A stretch of DNA of 64,000 nucleotides from Mycobacterium neglectum. GTDB lineage: Bacteria; Actinomycetota; Actinomycetes; Mycobacteriales; Mycobacteriaceae. Below the pieces are notes generated by a model. That model searched no databases and had not been told where the DNA came from. It saw only the letters and a program-made list of their open reading frames with translations. This document shows positions 59,133 through 64,000 of this stretch, piece by piece. The position numbers and the translations under genes are program-made. The stretch's first letter is position 1; the number at the start of each line of letters is the position of its first letter. The stretch spans positions 1-64,000 of the forward strand of contig NZ_NVQE01000026.1 in the NCBI RefSeq assembly GCF_002591975.1. The letters are read 5' to 3'.

Positions 59133-60620
59133 CTACCAATTGCTCGGTGAGTAATCCTTGAGGAAGCAGCCGTACAGGTCTTCGCCGAGTTCCCCGCGCA
59201 CGATGGGGTCGTAGACGCGGGCAGCACCGTCGACGAGGTCGAGCGGGGCATGGAAACCCTCGTCGGCGAGTCGCAGCTTCGTGGGGTGCGGACGCTCGTC
59301 GGTGATCCAACCTGTATCGACCGCGGTCATGAGAATGCCGTCACGTTCCAGCATCTCGGCGGCGCTCGTGCGGGTGAGCATGTTCAGTGCGGCCTTGGCC
59401 ATGTTGGTGTGCGGATGTCCTGGACCCTTGTAGGTGCGACTGAACTGTCCCTCCATCGCCGACACGTTCACGACGTATTTGCGTCGGGCCGACGACGCGG
59501 CCATCGCCGGGCGTAGCCGACTCACCAGAATGAACGGCGCGGTCTGATTGCACAGCTGTACTTCGAGCAGTTCCATCGCGTCGACCTCGTGCACACGTTG
59601 GGTCCAGCTGTTGGTCGACGCGGTGTCGGGCAGCAGCCCACCCGCGTCGATGGCGGTGCCCGCGGCAATCCGCGCCGGGGAGGCACTGCGCGCAGTCAGT
59701 GCCAGTTCGGTGACTGCGTGCGGTGTCTGATGTTCGGCGAGGCTTCCCGCGAGTGCGGCCGGGTGGGCGTCACTGACGTGATCGAACGTAATGACGTCGA
59801 CGAGCTGAGGCGGCGGCGTCCGCTCGCCCTCGACGAGAGCCGAATAGGAGCCCGGTGAGCGTCGAACGGTCTGAGCCGCGTTGTTGATCAGGATGTCCAA
59901 CGGACCGCGCTCGGCCACGGTGTCCGCAAGCGCAACGACCTGAGCGGGATCGCGCAGATCGATGCCGACGATGCGCAGCCGGTGCAGCCAGTCGGAACTG
60001 TCGGGCATCGACGCGAAACGTCGCACGGCGTCGTTCGGGAAGCGCGTGGTGATCGTCGTGTGCGCCCCGTCGCGAAGCAGTCGCAGCGCGATGTACATGC
60101 CGATCTTGGCCCGACCGCCGGTAAGCAGGGCGCTGCGGCCTGCGAGATCGGCGCGGGCATCGCGCTTGGCGCGGTTGAGCGTGGCGCACTCCGGGCAGAG
60201 CTGGTGGTAAAAGGCGTCGACGACCGCGTAGCGGTTCTTGCACATGTAGCAGGCGCGGGGCCGGAGCAACGTGCCCGCGGTGGCACCGACCGCGGCGGAA
60301 ACCAACGGAAGGCCCTGCGTCTCGTCGTCGATGCGGCCCGGCGCACCGGTGGCGGTGGCGGCGGTCACGGCGTGGTCGGCGGCGGCCACTGCGTCGCGTT
60401 TCGCGTCGCGGCGAGCCTTCTTCACCGCCTTGAAGACGCTTGCAGTGGCCCGACGTACCGCGACGGCATCCGGGTGTTCGGGCGCCAACAACTCGACGTC
60501 TGCCAGCACCTGCAGGCAGATGTTGAGCTTGTCGGGGTCTATCGCGTTCACCCAGGAAGAGTAGGTCAACTGCTTCTGAATTCCCGAATACGAGAGCGGG
60601 CCAGGCCAGGGTCCTCTCAT
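59133..60620 (-). CDS. Long SDR with an internal zinc-ribbon
   Basis: This 495-residue protein has an N-terminal region of about 130 residues of unknown role, a CxxC...CxxC zinc ribbon (CYMCKNRYAVVDAFYHQLC, then PEC), and then an SDR domain with TGGRAKIGMYIALRLLRDG, NNAAQTV and NVSAMEG. The SDR active-site Tyr/Lys spacing reads YKGPGHPHTNMAK, so activity is uncertain. The ATG at 60620 is preferred to a GTG at 60695, which lies in the palindrome. It diverges from the reductase gene. Confidence 0.78.
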   Translation of the reverse strand: MRGPWPGPLSYSGIQKQLTYSSWVNAIDPDKLNICLQVLADVELLAPEHPDAVAVRRATASVFKAVKKARRDAKRDAVAAADHAVTAATATGAPGRIDDETQGLPLVSAAVGATAGTLLRPRACYMCKNRYAVVDAFYHQLCPECATLNRAKRDARADLAGRSALLTGGRAKIGMYIALRLLRDGAHTTITTRFPNDAVRRFASMPDSSDWLHRLRIVGIDLRDPAQVVALADTVAERGPLDILINNAAQTVRRSPGSYSALVEGERTPPPQLVDVITFDHVSDAHPAALAGSLAEHQTPHAVTELALTARSASPARIAAGTAIDAGGLLPDTASTNSWTQRVHEVDAMELLEVQLCNQTAPFILVSRLRPAMAASSARRKYVVNVSAMEGQFSRTYKGPGHPHTNMAKAALNMLTRTSAAEMLERDGILMTAVDTGWITDERPHPTKLRLADEGFHAPLDLVDGAARVYDPIVRGELGEDLYGCFLKDYSPSNW

Positions 60621-60674
60621 CGAAGAAAGTCCATAGGCCGCAATTCCACGTGTGGACGACGCCCATGCCGGGTA

Positions 60675-60700
60675 TTTGAGTGTACGGATGTACACCCAAA
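60675..60700. promoter_or_regulatory. 26-bp palindrome between SDR and ferredoxin reductase
   Basis: The arms are TTTGAGTGTAC (60675-60685) and GTACACCCAAA (60690-60700) around GGAT; all but one pair match. It lies 35 bp before the reductase GTG and 55 bp before the SDR ATG. A fatty-acid-responsive TetR-type repressor would be a typical binder, but none is encoded nearby. Confidence 0.65.
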
Positions 60701-60734
60701 CGTCTACCGGACTGACCGACAGGGAGACCGAACT

Positions 60735-61865
60735 GTGGCTGCGACGTTGCGCGATTTCGTTCAGTGGAGCAAGAAGCCCGCGAAGGACGTCGATACGGCC
60801 ACCACGCCGAACGTCAACCTTCTGCGCGGTCTGGCGGCGAGAGCGACGACACCGCTATTGCCCGACGACTACCTGAAACTTCTCAACCCGCTATGGTCGG
60901 CACGCGAGCTCCGCGGAGAGATTGTCGAGGTCCGCGGTGAAACCGAGGATTCGGCCACCGTGACGATCAAGCCCGGGTGGGGCTTCTCCGCGCAGTACCG
61001 GCCCGGGCAATTCGTCGGCATCGGACTCCGCGTCGACGGTCGTTGGCACTGGCGGTCGTATTCACTCACCTCAGTCCCCCACCGCGACGACAAAAACATC
61101 ACCATCACGGTCAAGGCGACGCCGGAAGGCTTCCTGTCCACGCATCTGGTGCACGGGGTCAAACCGGGAACGATCGTTCGCTTGGCGGCTCCAAAAGGCG
61201 ACTTCGCGCTACCCGACCCAGCGCCACCAAAAATCTTGTTCATCAGCGCGGGGAGCGGCATCACGCCGCTGATGGCAATGCTGCGCTCGCTGAAGCTCCG
61301 CGGCGAAAGCCCTAACGTCGTGCACATCCACTCGGCACCGTCGACGGATGCGGTGATCTTCCACGACGAGCTGCGCGAACTGGAGAAGGAGCAGCCTGGC
61401 TACCGGCTGCACTTGCAGCTGACCGAAACGAACGGCCACCTCGATTTCAACGAACTCGACAGCGTGGTACCCGACTGGAAAGACCGGCCCACGTGGGCGT
61501 GCGGTCCCGCCGCGATGCTGGACACGGCCGAGAAGGTATGGCAAGACGCCGGATTGCAAGATGCCTTGCAAACCGAGCGGTTCACGATCGCGCGCACCGA
61601 CAAAGGCGGCGAGGGCGGCACGGCCCTCTTCTCGATTTCCGACAAAAGCGTCGAAATCGACGGAGCCACCTCACTTTTGGAGGCCGGCGAAAAGGTCGGC
61701 ATTCAGATGCCTTTCGGCTGCCGGATGGGTATCTGCCAGACCTGCGTACTGCCCTTGGAGTCAGGGCACGTCCGCGACCTCCGGTCCGGGGACGAGCACG
61801 GCGCGGGTGACCGAATAAACACCTGCGTCTCCACCGCTTCCGGCGACTGCACCATCAAGATTTAG
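60735..61865 (+). CDS. Ferredoxin reductase partner of DesA3 (Rv3230c-like)
   Basis: This 376-residue fusion has an FAD domain (WHWRSYSLTS with the RxYS motif), an NAD(P) domain (FISAGSGITPLMAM, WACGPAAML) and a C-terminal [2Fe-2S] domain (CRMGICQTCVLP with a fourth Cys near INTC). It passes electrons from NADPH to the desaturase encoded 7 bases downstream. The GTG has an AGGGAG SD 8 bases upstream. Probably membrane-associated through DesA3. Confidence 0.92.
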   Translation: MAATLRDFVQWSKKPAKDVDTATTPNVNLLRGLAARATTPLLPDDYLKLLNPLWSARELRGEIVEVRGETEDSATVTIKPGWGFSAQYRPGQFVGIGLRVDGRWHWRSYSLTSVPHRDDKNITITVKATPEGFLSTHLVHGVKPGTIVRLAAPKGDFALPDPAPPKILFISAGSGITPLMAMLRSLKLRGESPNVVHIHSAPSTDAVIFHDELRELEKEQPGYRLHLQLTETNGHLDFNELDSVVPDWKDRPTWACGPAAMLDTAEKVWQDAGLQDALQTERFTIARTDKGGEGGTALFSISDKSVEIDGATSLLEAGEKVGIQMPFGCRMGICQTCVLPLESGHVRDLRSGDEHGAGDRINTCVSTASGDCTIKI

Positions 61866-61872
61866 GAGAACC

Positions 61873-63117
61873 ATGGCTATCACCGACATCAAGCAGTACG
61901 CACACCTCACATCCGCGGACGTCGAGGAACTCGCGCGGGAATTGGACGCCATTCGATCCGACGTCGAAGAGTCACGTGGCGAACGTGACGCCCGCTACAT
62001 CCGACGCACCATTCAATTGCAACGAGCGCTGGCCGCAAGCGGCCGGATCGTCCTGTTCGCGAGCAATAAAAAGGCGGCCTGGCTCGCGGGCACCGCACTG
62101 CTCGGCACGGCGAAAATCATCGAGAACATGGAACTCGGCCACAACATCATCCACGGTCAGTGGGACTGGATGAACGACCCGGAAATCCACTCCACCGAAT
62201 GGGAGTGGGACACGACGTCGCCGAGCACACACTGGAAGAAGTCGCACAACTTCATTCACCACAAGTACACCAACGTCGTCGGGCTCGATGACGACATCGG
62301 CTACGGCATCATGCGCCTCACCCGAGATCAGCGTTGGGAAGGGTGGATGATCGGCAATCCCGTCTACAACCTGCTGCTGGGCACGCTGTTCGAGTGGGGT
62401 GTCGCACTACATGGAGTGGAGACCACGAAGTACCGCAAAGGTGAGAAGTCGATTGCCGAGGTCCGCAAGGATCTGCGGATCATCGGCAAGAAGGTCGGCA
62501 AGCAAGTCGGCAAGGATTACATCGTCTTCCCCGCCCTGACCGGCAAGAACTGGAAGCACACCCTCTACGCCAACGCGGTGGCGAATCTGATCCGAAACTA
62601 CTGGTCGTACATGGTGATCTTCTGCGGTCACTTCCCGGACGGCGCAGAGAAATTCACGCGAGAGGAGTTCGAGAACGAAACCCAGCCAGAATGGTATCTG
62701 CGCCAGATGCTCGGCTCGGCCAACTTCCATGCCGGACCGCTGATGGCATTCATGAGTGGCAACCTCTGCTACCAGATCGAACACCATCTCTTTCCGGACT
62801 TACCGAGCAATCGATACGCCGAAATCAGTGAGCGCGTGCGGGCACTCTGCGACAAGTACGACCTGCCTTACACCACGGGACCTCTTGGCCGTCAGTATCT
62901 GCAGTCCTTTTGGACCATCCTCAAACTCGCTCTGCCCGACAAACTTCTCAAAGCCACGCCTGATGATGCGCCGGAGACGAACTCGGAGCTGAAATTCCGG
63001 ATCCGAGAAGGCATGCGGGAGAGTTTCGGCGTCGACCCCGCTACCGGGAAGCGCCGCGGTCTGCGTACGGCGATGAAGGAATTGAAAACCGGCGCAATTT
63101 CCCGATCGCGGGCGTGA
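61873..63117 (+). CDS. desA3: Acyl-CoA delta-9 desaturase DesA3
   Basis: This 414-residue membrane di-iron desaturase makes oleoyl-CoA-type lipids. The three histidine boxes are HNIIHGQ, HNFIHHKY and HHLFPDLP, and two hydrophobic blocks lie around residues 60-80 and 240-260. An AGGAG SD is 5 bases before the ATG. With Rv3230c-type reductase upstream it forms the O2-dependent system whose expression is probably set by the 26-bp palindrome. Confidence 0.95.
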   Translation: MAITDIKQYAHLTSADVEELARELDAIRSDVEESRGERDARYIRRTIQLQRALAASGRIVLFASNKKAAWLAGTALLGTAKIIENMELGHNIIHGQWDWMNDPEIHSTEWEWDTTSPSTHWKKSHNFIHHKYTNVVGLDDDIGYGIMRLTRDQRWEGWMIGNPVYNLLLGTLFEWGVALHGVETTKYRKGEKSIAEVRKDLRIIGKKVGKQVGKDYIVFPALTGKNWKHTLYANAVANLIRNYWSYMVIFCGHFPDGAEKFTREEFENETQPEWYLRQMLGSANFHAGPLMAFMSGNLCYQIEHHLFPDLPSNRYAEISERVRALCDKYDLPYTTGPLGRQYLQSFWTILKLALPDKLLKATPDDAPETNSELKFRIREGMRESFGVDPATGKRRGLRTAMKELKTGAISRSRA

Positions 63118-63192
63118 GCACTTCCGCTTTTCGCCGGACGCAGTTGTGGGTATTGAAAGCCGTCATCTCCATACCCAACCAAAGGACCTCTC

Positions 63193-64000
63193 TTGAGCGA
63201 GACGAGCCGGCGGGAGCTCGGCGATTCCGACCGTCCCATCGAAGACGAACTCGAAGACGCCTTCGCCCGAATGATCGACGAGGGCACTCAGCGCCTGCAC
63301 CGGACGTGGCGCGAAGTGCTGGCGACCGGATTTTTCGGCGGCACCGAGGTCGCGATGGGGGTGCTTGCCTACCTGGCGGTTCTCCATGCCACGCATAACC
63401 CGCTGCTGGCGGGATTAGCGTTCTCCATCGGCTTCCTCGCTCTTCTGCTGGGCCGCAGTGAGCTGTTTACCGAAGGCTTCCTGGTACCGGTCACCACCGT
63501 GGCAGCCAAGCGCGCCAGTGTGGGCCAGCTGTTCAAGCTATGGACCGGCACGTTAGCCGCCAACCTCGTCGGCGGCTGGCTGCTGATGTCGCTGATCATG
63601 ACTGCATTTCCGAAGTTGCGCACGCAGACCATCGAGTCCGCCCTCCACTACATCGCGGCACCGATCTCGGCGGAGACGGTGGCACTGACGCTGCTCGGCG
63701 GGATGGCGATTACCTTGATGACCCGCATGCAGCACGGCACCGATTCGATGTTCGGAAAGATCGCAGCCGCCATCGCAGGAGCGTTCCTGCTCGCCGGACT
63801 GCAGATGTTCCACTCGATTTTGGATTCTCTGCTGATTTTCGGAGCGCTGGCGACGGGCAGCGCACCGTTTGGATACCTCAGCTGGCTCAGCTGGTTTGGC
63901 TACACCGTCTTGGGCAACGTGATCGGCGGGCTAGGACTCGTGACGCTTCTTCGCTTGGTGCGTAGTAAAGATCGGCTGCAAGAGGAGCGTGAGGAAGCCG
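63193..64000 (+). CDS. Formate/nitrite transporter family protein, cut by the window end
   Basis: The gene starts at TTG 63193 with AAAGGA 6 bases upstream and runs off the window, giving 269 residues. An acidic N-terminal tail (DSDRPIEDELEDAF) precedes about six helices with the FNT features LGRSELFTEGFLVPVTT and TRMQHGTDSMFG. It resembles the YfdC subgroup, whose substrate is unsettled; formate or nitrite transport is inferred. No link to the lipid genes upstream is evident, and the spacing of 75 bp allows its own promoter. Confidence 0.8.
   Translation, partial: MSETSRRELGDSDRPIEDELEDAFARMIDEGTQRLHRTWREVLATGFFGGTEVAMGVLAYLAVLHATHNPLLAGLAFSIGFLALLLGRSELFTEGFLVPVTTVAAKRASVGQLFKLWTGTLAANLVGGWLLMSLIMTAFPKLRTQTIESALHYIAAPISAETVALTLLGGMAITLMTRMQHGTDSMFGKIAAAIAGAFLLAGLQMFHSILDSLLIFGALATGSAPFGYLSWLSWFGYTVLGNVIGGLGLVTLLRLVRSKDRLQEEREEA

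Noticed and set aside
1..64000. CRISPR arrays, insertion sequences, prophage or integrase genes
   Set aside because: No repeat-spacer pattern, transposase or integrase motif and no tRNA-linked att duplication were seen on either strand.

Overview
The window is high-GC, densely coded actinobacterial DNA, and the gene content is mycobacterial, most like a fast-growing environmental Mycobacterium/Mycolicibacterium. The markers are a DosR/DevR regulator with its dormancy regulon, a RafH-type hibernation factor, Rv1733c-, Rv2004c-, Acg- and Rv3131-like proteins, a hemophore-like secreted protein, CYP125/FadD17 steroid genes, DesA3 with its reductase, and mycofactocin-type SDRs. I see no tRNA, rRNA, CRISPR array or insertion sequence.

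Layout. (1) 220-4912: a complete arginine deiminase operon (antiporter, arcA, arcB, arcC) able to make ATP without oxygen. (2) About 5.0-27.2 kb: a dormancy (DosR) island. It holds eleven two-domain universal stress proteins (one broken by a stop codon), pfkB, a CBS-MgtE transporter split by a stop codon, a ribosome hibernation factor, two Acg/Rv3131 nitroreductases, a DevR regulator without a DevS partner, a 7Fe ferredoxin and several small or membrane proteins. About 20 copies of the DosR palindrome (core GGGAC...GTCCC) lie in front of these units. They repeatedly sit 42-44 and 63-65 bp upstream of the first base of an SD-less ATG or of a TAnnnT -10 box, so many of these mRNAs are probably leaderless. 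One box precedes no gene but a compact hairpin ending in T5, a candidate DosR-controlled small RNA (5090-5178). (3) 27.2-35.6 kb: epoxide hydrolase, zinc ADH, TetR with two operators, two mycofactocin-type SDRs, a CMD-repeat protein, ALDH and P450, which together look like a pathway for a terpenoid- or alcohol-type substrate. (4) 35.6-41.8 kb: serine hydrolase, Tat-exported DUF1906 protein, hemophore-like protein, HSL-type esterase and a molybdopterin oxidoreductase, the last two facing each other across paired operators.

(5) 41.9-49.4 kb: CYP125-type P450 facing a tightly overlapped seven-gene operon (two FadE, two MaoC-type hydratases, Ltp thiolase, DUF35 protein, FadD17) for steroid side-chain beta-oxidation. 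(6) 49.8-59.1 kb: Ser/Thr kinase with a discoidin-like sensor, acyl-ACP thioesterase-like protein, a FadE/TetR/APH-like/SDR operon, quinone-oxidoreductase-like MDR, and a CynX-type MFS transporter next to a GntR/FCD regulator. (7) 59.1 kb to the end: a zinc-ribbon SDR, the ferredoxin reductase-DesA3 acyl desaturase pair behind a 26-bp palindrome, and a formate/nitrite transporter cut by the window end.

Putting arginine fermentation next to the dormancy island suggests a hypoxia survival block: ATP from arginine, ribosome hibernation, ATP-binding stress proteins and flavin/ferredoxin redox partners under one regulator. Starts were chosen from SD sequences, 1-14 nt gene overlaps, leaderless promoter geometry and family lengths; functional names come from recognising conserved motifs, without database searches.
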